A DNA stretch of 35,054 nt, from NCBI GenBank assembly GCA_903891095.1, contig CAITDI010000038.1, positions 1 to 35,054 of the forward strand, given 5' to 3'. The position numbers were made by a program, and so were the translations under genes. Of this stretch, positions 20,930-28,827 are shown piece after piece (the stretch's first letter is position 1; each line of letters opens with the position of its first letter). The notes under the pieces are model-generated. The model worked only from the letters and a program-made list of their open reading frames with translations, had not been told where the DNA came from and ran no database searches. The DNA comes from an uncultured bacterium. GTDB taxonomy: Bacteria; Planctomycetota; Phycisphaerae; Phycisphaerales; SM1A02.

Positions 20930-22261
20930 ATGCGCGGCTTTCGCAAAGACACTCCCCTGCGACACGATCTCCACGCCTGCACGGGCGACGGGATGACGTA
21001 CTCGTTCATGGTCGGCACGGGCGAGACATACATCGCGGTGTTCGCGCTGGCCCTCGGGTCGAGCGACAAGATGAGCGGGCTCGTGGCCGCGGTGCCGCCG
21101 CTCGTCGGCGCGACCGCGCAGCTGTTCGCGCCTGCGCTCGCCGCGCGCGTCAAGAGCCCGTCGCGCTGGATCCGCGGCTGTGCGACGCTGCAGGTGCTGA
21201 GCTTCCTCCCGATGATCGTGGGCGCGCTGATCGGCGCGCTGCCGATCTGGGTGCTCTTCGTGGTCGCGGGCGTGTACTGGACGAGCGCGCTCGGCGCGGG
21301 CGGCGTGTGGAACACATGGATCGGGCTCACGATGCCGTCGCGCATCCGGCCCCGGTACTTCGGCATCCGCAGCCGGTTGTGCCAGGCGTCGATCCTCGCG
21401 GGGCTCATCGTCGCTGCGGTGATCCTCAAGCCGACGCACGGAACCAAGTGGGAATTGTGGGGCTTTGCCGCGCTCTTCGCCATCGCCGCGACCGCGCGGG
21501 GAATGAGCATCCCGTACCTCAAGCGGCAGCGCGATCCCGACAGCTGGCCCGAGCACACGCCGGTCCCGCTCTGGCATTTCCTCGCGAACTTCTGGCACCG
21601 CACCGACGCGCGACTCGTCGCGCTGATGATCGCCATGCAGGTCGCGGTGCAGATGGGGCAGCCGTTCCTCAACCCGTATCTCATCAAGCAGCTCGATGTG
21701 TCGCCCGCGTGGTACGTGGCGCTCATCGCGACGAGCTTCGCGGCGAAGAGCCTGGCGCTGCCGTTCCTCGGCATGTACGCCAAACGCAACGGCGCGCGCA
21801 GCCTGCTCGCGCTCGGGGCGATCGGCACGGCCGCGATGATCGTGCCGTGGATCTTCGCCGACTGGATGCCCGAGATGTTCGCGATCCAGGCCGTGAGCGG
21901 CGTGGCGCAGGGCGCGTGGGAACTCGCGACGTTCCTGCTGTTCCTCGAGACGATTCCGTCGGAGGAGCGCACGAGCATCATGAGCGGGTTCTACTTTCTC
22001 AACTCGCTGGCGATGGCGGGCGGATCGCTCGTGGGCGCGTGGCTGCTCGGCAACCTGCCGACGCACGACTCGTACGCGCTGGTGTTCGGCGTGTCGACGG
22101 GCATGCGGATGGTCGCGCTGATGCTGCTGCCATTCGTGCACACCGAGGTGCTCAAGGCAATCCCGATCATCTCGTCGACGCTCGCGGTGCGGATCAACGC
22201 GGGATCGATCGAATCGCCGATCCCGGATTCGATCGCGAACCGGCCGCCTCAGTCGAAGTAA
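20930..22261 (+). CDS. MFS transporter
   Basis: A 443-residue integral membrane protein with about 11-12 helices: TYIAVFALALGSSDKMSGLV, VLSFLPMIVGALIGALPIW, SILAGLIVAAVILKP, FAALFAIAATARGM, LVALMIAMQVAVQMG, LLALGAIGTAAMIVPWIF and FYFLNSLAMAGGSLVGAWLL. The IWVLFVVAGVYWTSALGAGG and WNTWIGLTMPSRIRPRYFG segments, a helix followed by a conserved basic loop, fit the major facilitator superfamily. Substrate is unknown. The ATG at 20930 was chosen over a TTG at 20873, which lies inside the terminator hairpin of the preceding gene. It is followed after 26 nt by a glycosyltransferase gene and may share its transcript, which could hint at a polymer- or lipid-related role. Confidence 0.83.
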   Translation: MRGFRKDTPLRHDLHACTGDGMTYSFMVGTGETYIAVFALALGSSDKMSGLVAAVPPLVGATAQLFAPALAARVKSPSRWIRGCATLQVLSFLPMIVGALIGALPIWVLFVVAGVYWTSALGAGGVWNTWIGLTMPSRIRPRYFGIRSRLCQASILAGLIVAAVILKPTHGTKWELWGFAALFAIAATARGMSIPYLKRQRDPDSWPEHTPVPLWHFLANFWHRTDARLVALMIAMQVAVQMGQPFLNPYLIKQLDVSPAWYVALIATSFAAKSLALPFLGMYAKRNGARSLLALGAIGTAAMIVPWIFADWMPEMFAIQAVSGVAQGAWELATFLLFLETIPSEERTSIMSGFYFLNSLAMAGGSLVGAWLLGNLPTHDSYALVFGVSTGMRMVALMLLPFVHTEVLKAIPIISSTLAVRINAGSIESPIPDSIANRPPQSK

Positions 22262-22287
22262 GGCGACCGAAGAAGGCCAGCACACGC

Positions 22288-23976
22288 ATGACCGACGCGC
22301 GCCGACATCCCCTGCTGATCGCTGCGATCCTGGCGGGCGTCGCGTGCCTCGCGCTCGCGGCGGTGCCGACGGCGAGCTACGCGGGTGCGTTCGCGCATCC
22401 CGCGCGCATCGAGAAGCTCGGCGGCGCGATTCCCGAGGCGACGGTGCGCGGCGCGGAATTCTTCCGGTTCGCGCTCGCGGTCGCGGGCGTGCTGATCCCC
22501 GCGCTCGCGTGGCGGCTGGTGACGATGTGCGAGTTCTCCGCGCGCCCCGCGCGCCGCGCGATGCCCAACACGCGCGCGCAGTGGATGTGGCTGCTCGTCG
22601 TGTGCGCGGCAGGCGCGTTGCTGCGCGTGATCCTCGCGTCGCAGAGCCTGTGGTACGACGAGATCTCGGCGTTTCTCTCGTTCGCGATCGAGGGGCCGGG
22701 CGTGGCGTTCGGCTCGTACGCGGTGCCGACGAACCATGTGCCGATGACGCTCGCGGTCTGGCTTGCGTGGACGCTCACCGACTCGACCGCGGAACTCGTG
22801 CTGCGCGCGCCTGCGTTGATCGCGGGCATCGCGGCGATTCCCGTGGCGTATGCGCTTGCGGGCACGCTCTTCGGGCGGCGCGCCGCGATCGCAGGCGCCG
22901 CGGTGATGGCGGTCGCGCCGATCGCGGTGATCGAGAGCGCGGAGGCGCGCGGGTACTCGTTCGTCATCCTCGGCGCGATGGTCGCGGCGCTTGCGCTCGC
23001 ACGCGCGGAGCGGACGCGCGCGGCGGGCGACTACGCGCTGTTCGCCGTCGCGTGCGCGTTCGCGGCGTGGAGCCATCCGGTGGCGATACTCCTTCCGATA
23101 TCAGCGGGGATCGTCGGCCTCGTGCGCGACCGACGGCTCGCGGTCGCCTGCGTGCTTGCGGGCGTGATCGCGGCGGTGCTGCTTTCGCCGCTCGCGGGCG
23201 ATGTGCTCGCGACGCGCGCCGACTACGCGCACACGCGCGCGGGGCAGCCGACGGTGTTCTCGATCGAGGGATACGAAGGAGTGCTTGGGCTCGCGCTCTC
23301 GTGGAGCGGATCGCTGCGCGGAATGTGGTGGTTGCCGAACATCTGGCTGTGGCTGCTGTTTGCGGCGGGACTCACGCGAATCCTCCGTGTGAAGGCGGTG
23401 GTCGGCGACATCTCGCCTGCGCTGCTCGCGCGCGCGGGGCGCGTGATGCTGCCGTTTGCAGTGGCGTTTGCGCTCGCGTTCGTGCTCTCGATGGCGATGG
23501 GCACGTGGATCTACGCGCGGTTCCTGCTGTTCGCGCTGCCGATCGGCGTGGTGGTGATCGTGGTGGGAATGCGGTTGCCAAGCTCGCCTGCGGGGCTGCT
23601 GCTGGTCCTGCTGATTGGCGCGGCCCACGGACTTGCGGGGTACACGAGCAAGCAGCCGATTCGCGATGCCGTCGAGCTGGTGGCGCGCGCGCGCGCCGCG
23701 GATGACGCGGTCGCGACGATCGGCCTGCCGGACAACGCGGTGGGGTTCTACGCGCAGATGTATGGATTTGAGGCAAAGCCCACGGGGTTTCTTGGCGAGG
23801 GGCTTGGGCGCGTGATCGAGTCGGACCATCCGAAGTTCGTGATCGTGCTGTATCCCGAGCGGCTCGACCGACTGACGATGGCGACGCTCGACGATGCGTA
23901 CGACCGCACGCGAAGGCTCGAAGGCTGGGCAGACTGGGGCCACGGGGCCGTCGAGATCTGGCAGCGGACGAGGTAG
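22288..23976 (+). CDS. GT-C-fold glycosyltransferase-like membrane protein
   Basis: A 562-residue protein with about 11-13 membrane helices and two soluble parts. The first extracytoplasmic loop carries the acidic motif SLWYDEISAF just after a helix, as in GT39/ArnT-like enzymes that use polyprenyl-linked sugars. Further family-like pieces are VPTNHVPMTLAVWLAWTL, ESAEARGYSFVILGAMVAAL (the 'E.RGY' after helix four is characteristic) and YARFLLFALPIGVVVIVV. The C-terminal domain (PIRDAVELVARARAADDAVA ... MYGFEAKP) is predicted outside the membrane. It probably transfers a sugar from a lipid carrier to an envelope acceptor; donor and acceptor are unknown. The ATG has AAGAAGG upstream and lies 26 nt after the MFS gene. 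Confidence 0.84.
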   Translation: MTDARRHPLLIAAILAGVACLALAAVPTASYAGAFAHPARIEKLGGAIPEATVRGAEFFRFALAVAGVLIPALAWRLVTMCEFSARPARRAMPNTRAQWMWLLVVCAAGALLRVILASQSLWYDEISAFLSFAIEGPGVAFGSYAVPTNHVPMTLAVWLAWTLTDSTAELVLRAPALIAGIAAIPVAYALAGTLFGRRAAIAGAAVMAVAPIAVIESAEARGYSFVILGAMVAALALARAERTRAAGDYALFAVACAFAAWSHPVAILLPISAGIVGLVRDRRLAVACVLAGVIAAVLLSPLAGDVLATRADYAHTRAGQPTVFSIEGYEGVLGLALSWSGSLRGMWWLPNIWLWLLFAAGLTRILRVKAVVGDISPALLARAGRVMLPFAVAFALAFVLSMAMGTWIYARFLLFALPIGVVVIVVGMRLPSSPAGLLLVLLIGAAHGLAGYTSKQPIRDAVELVARARAADDAVATIGLPDNAVGFYAQMYGFEAKPTGFLGEGLGRVIESDHPKFVIVLYPERLDRLTMATLDDAYDRTRRLEGWADWGHGAVEIWQRTR

Positions 23977-24010
23977 TCGAGCGAGCGTAGGGACGGACGT
24001 CGAACGAGAC

Positions 24011-24145
24011 AACGGGTGGCCTCAGGCCGCCGAGTCGGGCGATGTGGTGGTGGGCTTGAGATCACCGGCGGAGCATGAGGGTGGGCGTATGGACTCGCGA
24101 GGGCCGAGTCGACTCGGCTTTCGAGTCTCCTCGCCCCCACCCTCG
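24011..24145. repeat. 135-bp direct repeat, unit 1, with long hairpin
   Basis: It shares most of its sequence with 24174-24307 at a period of 163 bp. Inside, arms GAGGGTGGG (24077-24085) and CCCACCCTC (24136-24144) enclose a pair GACTCG/CGAGTC and a perfect 16-bp palindrome GCCGAGTCGACTCGGC (24103-24118). The gap 23977-24497 contains no gene that I can support; these repeats fill it. Confidence 0.85.
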
Positions 24146-24173
24146 TCACGGACGACGAACGGACGAACGAACC

Positions 24174-24307
24174 AACGGGTGCCCTCAGGCCGCCGAGGCG
24201 AGCGACGTGGTGGTGGGCTTGACATCAGCGGCGAAGCCTGAGGGTGGGCGTACGGACTCGCGAGGGCCGAGTCGACTCGGCTTCCGAGTCACCTCACCCC
24301 CACCCTC
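24174..24307. repeat. 135-bp direct repeat, unit 2, with long hairpin
   Basis: The same architecture as unit 1: outer arms at 24240-24248 and 24299-24307 and the same 16-bp palindrome at 24266-24281. Several substitutions separate the two units, so the duplication is not recent. Confidence 0.85.
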
Positions 24308-24407
24308 GGTCTCGGCCATGACGGTGGGCGTGGAGTTCCACGGCCCTCGACTGGCCGGACCAAGGGCACCCCCGTTACGGACGACGGACGACGTGGAGTT
24401 TCTCACA

Positions 24408-24475
24408 CGAGTCGGCGAAGCCTAAAGGTGGGCGTGCGAACTCGCGAGAGCCGAGTCTCCTCACCCCCACCCCCG
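24408..24475. repeat. partial, decayed third copy of the 135-bp repeat
   Basis: It keeps the AGTCGGCGAAGCCT..GGTGGGCGT and ACTCGCGAGAGCCGAGTC pieces and the CCCCCACCC end, but has lost half of the central palindrome. Confidence 0.65.
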
Positions 24476-24497
24476 TCAACGTCATTTCAAACCGCCG

Positions 24498-24809
24498 TCA
24501 CCCGCCGAGCAGCTCGGTGATCTCGCGATCCGCGAACGGAAACCGCATGCGCGCCATCGCGGCGTCGAGGCGCTCGCGCAACGGAAAGTCACGCCGGTGC
24601 CGCGCGTAGAACAGCAGCACCGCGCGTCCCACATCGGCGGGCGTCCGCGCGCCATCGGGCGAGAACACGTTGTAATCAGCCCACGAAAGCCGCAGTTCGT
24701 GCAGCGTCGAGCCCTCGGCAGCGTCGATCGACGCGTGCCAGATCCACGATTGATCGGCCTCGCGCTCGGCGCCGAGGCGGATCGTGGGAAGTAGCTCGTC
24801 AGACGACAT
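24498..24809 (-). CDS. small protein of unknown function
   Basis: A 103-residue soluble protein, MSSDELLPTIRLGAERE onward, with a mixed alpha/beta look. It contains SWIWHASIDAAEGSTLHELR, LSWADYNVFSPDG and a helical C-terminus (AVLLFYARHRRDFPLRERLD). No signal, membrane segment or known motif is seen and I do not recognise the family. It is divergent from the ABC permease gene, with only 27 nt between the two start codons, so the promoters must overlap the coding ends or face each other. There is no Shine-Dalgarno. Codon use is like that of its neighbours, which supports a real gene. Confidence 0.7.
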   Translation of the reverse strand: MSSDELLPTIRLGAEREADQSWIWHASIDAAEGSTLHELRLSWADYNVFSPDGARTPADVGRAVLLFYARHRRDFPLRERLDAAMARMRFPFADREITELLGG

Positions 24810-24836
24810 CGACGGAGGATACCATCGCGATTTCGC

Positions 24837-26165
24837 ATGGGCTTCTTCCTCGAGATCTTCCGCCTCGGCCTCCGCAACCTGCGGCTTCACAAGCTGCGGT
24901 CGACGCTCACCAGCCTCGGCATCATCCTCGGCGTCGCCGCGGTGATCGTGGTCGTCGCGGTCGGCGAGGGCAACAAGATCAGCGCGCTGCGCGAGGTCTC
25001 GGCGCTCGGCGCGACCAACATCATCGTGCGCTCGTCCAAGCCTCCGGAGGCCGCGAACGCGGGCCAGGCGCGCACATTCTTCGTGGCGTACGGCCTCCTT
25101 CGGCAGGATCTCCGCCGCCTGCAGGGCGCGATGCCCGATGCGTCGTCGCTCGTGCCGCTCAAGGCGGTCGGCTCCGACGTGTCGTACGAGAACCAGCGCG
25201 TCACCAGCCAGGTCTTCGGCTCGACGCCCGATCTTCTCGATGTGGCGCGCCTCCGCCTCGAGCCGCGCGGCCGCTACATCAGCGACGAGGACCTCGTCGC
25301 GCGCGCGCCCGTGTGCGTGATCGGCAGCGAGATCGCCAAGCAGTTCTTCCGCCTGCGCGATCCGATCGGCGCGACGATCAAGGTCGACAACACGGTGTTC
25401 CGCGTGATCGGCGTGCTGGAGCCGATCGGCCTCGCGGGCGGACGCGGCTCCGCGCTCGTCGGCCGCGACCTCAACAAGGACATCCACATCCCGATTACCA
25501 CCGCCGAGACGCAGTTCGGCGACATGGTCATGCGCCGGCAGTCGGGCTCGTTCAGCGGCGAGCAGATCGAGCTTTCCGAGCTCTATGTCGTCGCGCCGAA
25601 CACCGATTCGGTCGTGCCGCTCGCCGAGCGCGTGCGCCGCGTGATCGACGCGGGCCACCCTGGCCTCACCGACGTGCAGATCGTCGTGCCGTGGGAACTC
25701 CTCGAGAACGCCAAGCGCCAGATGATGGTGTGGAACGTGATGCTCGTCGTGGTCGCGGCGATCTCGCTCCTCGTCGGCGGCATCGGCATCATGAACATCA
25801 TGCTCGCGAGCGTGACCGAACGCACGCGCGAGATCGGCATCCGCCGCGCGCTCGGCGCGACGCGCAAGCACATCGTGCTGCAGTTCCTCGTCGAGACGGG
25901 CGCCCTGTCGACGCTCGGCGGCGTGATCGGCATCCTGCTCGGCGTCGGCATCTCGCTCGGCCTGCATCCGCTGATCGAGGCGATCGTGCGCCTGCCGATG
26001 CTCGTGGGCGCGTTCGACGGCCGCCTCACGCTCGAGCCGCGGATCACGACGTGGTCGATCGTCGTGAGCTTCGTGGTCGCCGCGGGCGTCGGGCTGGTGT
26101 TCGGCATCTATCCGGCGATCATCGCGAGCCGGAAGGACCCGATCGAAGCGCTGCGCCACGATTGA
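24837..26165 (+). CDS. ABC transporter permease, MacB/FtsX type
   Basis: A 442-residue protein with the four-helix MacB layout. Helix one follows LGLRNLRLHKLRSTLTSLGI, the conserved cytoplasmic entry of this family (IILGVAAVIVVVAVGEG). A periplasmic MacB_PCD-type domain of about 230 residues follows (NIIVRSSKPPE to MMVWN). The C-terminal FtsX domain includes GGIGIMNIMLASVTERTREI and GIRRALGATRKHIVLQFLVE. It ends PAIIASRKDPIEALRHD, the usual terminal motif. Such permeases dimerise and work with a LolD/MacB-like ATPase as mechanotransmitters or lipoprotein/peptide exporters. No ATPase or adaptor gene is adjacent, so the partner must be encoded elsewhere. Confidence 0.93.
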   Translation: MGFFLEIFRLGLRNLRLHKLRSTLTSLGIILGVAAVIVVVAVGEGNKISALREVSALGATNIIVRSSKPPEAANAGQARTFFVAYGLLRQDLRRLQGAMPDASSLVPLKAVGSDVSYENQRVTSQVFGSTPDLLDVARLRLEPRGRYISDEDLVARAPVCVIGSEIAKQFFRLRDPIGATIKVDNTVFRVIGVLEPIGLAGGRGSALVGRDLNKDIHIPITTAETQFGDMVMRRQSGSFSGEQIELSELYVVAPNTDSVVPLAERVRRVIDAGHPGLTDVQIVVPWELLENAKRQMMVWNVMLVVVAAISLLVGGIGIMNIMLASVTERTREIGIRRALGATRKHIVLQFLVETGALSTLGGVIGILLGVGISLGLHPLIEAIVRLPMLVGAFDGRLTLEPRITTWSIVVSFVVAAGVGLVFGIYPAIIASRKDPIEALRHD

Positions 26166-26171
26166 ATCTGG

Positions 26172-26260
26172 GCGGGCGCAGCTGCGGCTGCTTTGTTGTC
26201 TTGAGCGGGCGCAGCTGCGGCTGCTTTCGTAGTTTGAGCGGTCGCAGCTGCGGCTGCTTC
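26172..26260. repeat. 33-nt tandem repeat, three copies, each with a small hairpin
   Basis: Units start at 26172, 26205 and 26238. Each contains CGCAGCTGCGGCTGCTT, which can fold as GCAGC-TGCG-GCTGC followed by T-rich sequence. They lie directly after the permease stop, between convergent genes. One frame would read GRSCGCF three times, but no start or signal supports translation. Confidence 0.88.
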
Positions 26261-26287
26261 CTCTGGTGCGCATGACGCTTGCGCGAT

Positions 26288-26797
26288 TCACGCACGCGCG
26301 GACCAGGCGATCAGCGCGAGGCCGAGCAGCTCGGTCCACCACTTCATCGGGAACGGGCCGGTGATCACCAGCTCGTCGAGTTCGTGCAGCGAGGTCGTGC
26401 GCACCGCGATGTAGCAGCCGAGCACGGCGACGCCGGCGAGCGCGGGCCAGACGCGGCGCAGGTTTCCGCGCAGCGCGCGAACCGTGAGCGCCGCGCCGAT
26501 CGCGACGATCGCAAGACACCCGAGCACCGCGGCGACCTGCACGGGCCGGCGATGCGCGTACCACCCCTGCTCCTTCGCGGTGTTGCGCGCGATCTCGGTG
26601 ACGAGCGTCTGCAGGTCGAGCTGCTTGTTGACGCAGAGAAGCGCGAGGCCGACCGCGAGCGCCGTCCAGAATCGCGCGACGGCCGGTGTCGTGTCGCGCT
26701 TGCTCGCGCGCCAGCACAGCCACGCGGTCGCGGCATACGCGATCGTGATCGACCATCCGAGCACCGTCGGATCGCCGATCTCGGGTCGCCAGTTCAA
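26288..26797 (-). CDS. small multi-helix membrane protein, function unknown
   Basis: About 169 residues with five hydrophobic helices: LGWSITIAYAATAWLCW, FWTALAVGLALLCV, VQVAAVLGCLAIVAIGAALT, VWPALAGVAVLGCYIAV and WWTELLGLALIAW. The NKQLDLQTLVTEIAR stretch after helix two recurs in uncharacterised bacterial membrane proteins (recollection, not checked). No ATG is available near the front. TTG at 26797 has GGTGGG upstream; TTG at 26812 overlaps the stop of the upstream histidine kinase gene (TTGA), so either way it is probably translated together with the kinase. A role next to the sensor, for example as its membrane partner, is possible but unproven. Confidence 0.72.
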   Translation of the reverse strand: MNWRPEIGDPTVLGWSITIAYAATAWLCWRASKRDTTPAVARFWTALAVGLALLCVNKQLDLQTLVTEIARNTAKEQGWYAHRRPVQVAAVLGCLAIVAIGAALTVRALRGNLRRVWPALAGVAVLGCYIAVRTTSLHELDELVITGPFPMKWWTELLGLALIAWSARA

Positions 26798-26808
26798 CGT
26801 CCCACCGT

Positions 26809-28404
26809 TCAACGCCCCTCCGGCGCCGGCGCACTCGCTGGCATCAACGCCTCGAGCTGCTTGCCCTTGAACTCCACCGGCACTTCCACCGAGAACGTCG
26901 CGCCGCGTCCCGGCACCGAGTGCAGCGCGACGCGCGCGCAAAGGCGATCGGCCAGCTCGCGGCAGATCGCGAGGCCGAGCCCCGTCCCCGAATGCGCGCG
27001 CGTGTGGCTCGCGTCGACCTGGCGGAACTTCTCGAAGATCGTGTCCTGCATGTCGAGCGGGATGCCCGGGCCTTCATCGGTGACATCGACGCGCACGCAG
27101 CCGACGCCGTCGTCGCGCGTCGTGCGCCGCGCAGCGATCGTCACGCGCGTGCCCTCGGGCGAGAACTTGATCGCGTTCGACACGAAGTTGAAGAGGATCT
27201 GCTGCAGCTTGCCGGGATCGCTCTCGATGCCGGGGAGCTCGTCCTCGATCGCGGTCACGACGGCGATGCGCTTCTGCAGCGACTGCGGGCGCATGATTCC
27301 CGCGAGGCCCTCGACGACGTCCTTGACGCTCGTCGGTCCGATCGTGACCTCGAGGCGGCCGGCCTCGATCTTGGCCATCTGCAGGAGCTCGTTGATCATC
27401 TCGAGCAGGTTGCGGCCGCTCTGCAGGATGTTGTTGATGTAGCGGACGCGCTTCGGATCGGCGTTCGGATCGTTGCGGGCGATCTCGTCGAGCAGCTCCG
27501 CGAAGCCGATGATCGAGTTGAGCGGCGTGCGCAGCTCGTGCGAGACATTCGCGAGGAACTCGCTCTTGAGGCGGTTCGCCTCGAAGAGTCCGACGTTCGC
27601 CTCGGCGAGCTCGCCGATCTTGAGGTCGAGGCTCTCGTTCACGCGGCGAAGCTGCGTCTGGCCTTCCTGCAGGCGGTCGAGCATGCCGTCGAATGCGCGG
27701 GAAAGACGCTCGAAATCGTCGCCGGTCGAAAGCCCCGCGCGCGCCGTCGTGCTGCCGAGCTCGATGCGCTCGGCGACCGCGGTCAGCGCGCGCACGGGAC
27801 TGAAGATCACGCGCTTGAGGATCAGGTGGAACACGAGCACCGCGAGCACGACGACGCCGAGGCCCGACGCCACGATGTACATGCGGTTCTGCAGGATCTG
27901 CGCCTCGGCGTGGCTGCTGGTGCGGTCGATCACGAGGATCGCGGCGAGCGCGTCGTCGGGACGCGTGCTCGCGATGCGCGGCTTCCAGTCGAGAAAGCGC
28001 TGCTCGCCGAGCTCGCGCCACTCGCGCTCGCGGATCGCGCGCGCGTAGCGGTAGCGCGTGCGCTCGTCGGCGGTGCGGCCTTCGAAGCGCTCGGTCGCCG
28101 CGGGATCGGCCTCGAACTTGGCAAAGCTCGCCTGCAGGAACTCGTCCTGCTCGCTCACCGTGTCGGTGAGGATGTCGCCGATCTCGAAGAAGCGGAACGG
28201 GATCGCGCCCTCGCCCTGCTTGCGGATCGGCAGGCCCTCGTGCAGGATCGCCTCCGAAAGCTGGCGCGAGACCTCGAGCTGGCCATCGGTGACCAGCGAG
28301 CCCGTGCGAACCCATGGGACGGCGAGTGCGGCGGTAAGCAGCGCAAGCACTGCCGCGCCGAAGAGGATCTGACACTTGTTGGCAAGTGAGATACCCTGCG
28401 CCAT
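26809..28404 (-). CDS. membrane-bound sensor histidine kinase
   Basis: A 531-residue protein. Helix one (ILFGAAVLALLTAALAVPWV) and helix two (YIVASGLGVVVLAVLVFHLI) flank a periplasmic sensor of about 165 residues. Its content (FEIGDILTDTVSEQ, then FEADPAATERFEGRTADERT) resembles DUF3365/Tll0287-like sensors. A HAMP linker (FSPVRALTAVAERIELGS), coiled coil, HisKA and HATPase domains follow. The phospho-acceptor is His 289 in SHELRTPLNSIIGF. N-box SNAIKFSPEGTRV, G1 DEGPGIP, F-box FEKFRQVD and G2 GTGLGLAIC are intact, so it should be active. No response regulator is adjacent, making it an orphan here. It is divergent from the zinc-knuckle gene, with 69 nt between their starts. Confidence 0.92.
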   Translation of the reverse strand: MAQGISLANKCQILFGAAVLALLTAALAVPWVRTGSLVTDGQLEVSRQLSEAILHEGLPIRKQGEGAIPFRFFEIGDILTDTVSEQDEFLQASFAKFEADPAATERFEGRTADERTRYRYARAIREREWRELGEQRFLDWKPRIASTRPDDALAAILVIDRTSSHAEAQILQNRMYIVASGLGVVVLAVLVFHLILKRVIFSPVRALTAVAERIELGSTTARAGLSTGDDFERLSRAFDGMLDRLQEGQTQLRRVNESLDLKIGELAEANVGLFEANRLKSEFLANVSHELRTPLNSIIGFAELLDEIARNDPNADPKRVRYINNILQSGRNLLEMINELLQMAKIEAGRLEVTIGPTSVKDVVEGLAGIMRPQSLQKRIAVVTAIEDELPGIESDPGKLQQILFNFVSNAIKFSPEGTRVTIAARRTTRDDGVGCVRVDVTDEGPGIPLDMQDTIFEKFRQVDASHTRAHSGTGLGLAICRELADRLCARVALHSVPGRGATFSVEVPVEFKGKQLEALMPASAPAPEGR

Positions 28405-28473
28405 GGGCGGCGATCTTACTCGACGCGCTGCAGCTGATTTTCTGTCCAACGCGAAGCGACCGAGGAGACGACC

Positions 28474-28824
28474 GTGTTCCGACCAGGCACCGACGAGACC
28501 AACGTGCAGTACGAGGATGTGCTGTGCAACTTCTGCCGCCGCGCGTGGGATCCCGACGATCCGTCGCGGCCGCTGATCGAGGGCCACCACGGAAATCACC
28601 TCTGCGGCGAATGCCTGTCGATCGCGTACATGGCGATCGTGCACGAGGGCAAGAACGACCGCGTCGCGGGCCAGCCGTGCACGATGTGCCTCGAGGAGCG
28701 CGACGACGAGGTGTGGAAGAGCCCCGAGTTCGCCGACGCCTGCGTCTGCCGCCGCTGCGTGAAGCAGGCGGCGACGGCGCTGGAGAAGGACAAGGACTAC
28801 ACGTGGAAGCGGCCGGTGGCCTGA
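28474..28824 (+). CDS. small protein with two CxxC zinc-knuckle pairs
   Basis: A 116-residue cytoplasmic protein that begins with GTG, with GAGGAG about 6-11 nt upstream. Two four-cysteine sites are visible: CNFC with CGEC (first half) and CTMC with CRRC (second half). This recalls the C4 zinc finger at the front of ClpX, where a CxxC pair is followed by a second CxxC in the 'LIEG...LCGEC' context (here RPLIEGHHGNHLCGEC). The second site may have arisen by internal duplication. It may bind proteins or nucleic acid; no catalytic domain is present. It is convergent with trmB, with only 3 nt between the stop codons. Confidence 0.82.
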   Translation: MFRPGTDETNVQYEDVLCNFCRRAWDPDDPSRPLIEGHHGNHLCGECLSIAYMAIVHEGKNDRVAGQPCTMCLEERDDEVWKSPEFADACVCRRCVKQAATALEKDKDYTWKRPVA

Positions 28825-28827
28825 GCG

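Noticed and set aside
20873-20930. Upstream TTG start for the second MFS gene
   Set aside because: It lies inside the loop and second arm of the preceding terminator and would add a non-hydrophobic leader.
24011-24475. CRISPR array or coding sequence in the repeat gap
   Set aside because: Two long units and a fragment with no spacers; open frames through it are in repeat-shifted frames without ribosome-binding sites.
26172-26275. Cysteine-rich repeat peptide (GRSCGCF three times)
   Set aside because: The frame belongs to an Arg-rich shadow of the permease gene; no start codon or ribosome-binding site lies near the repeats.
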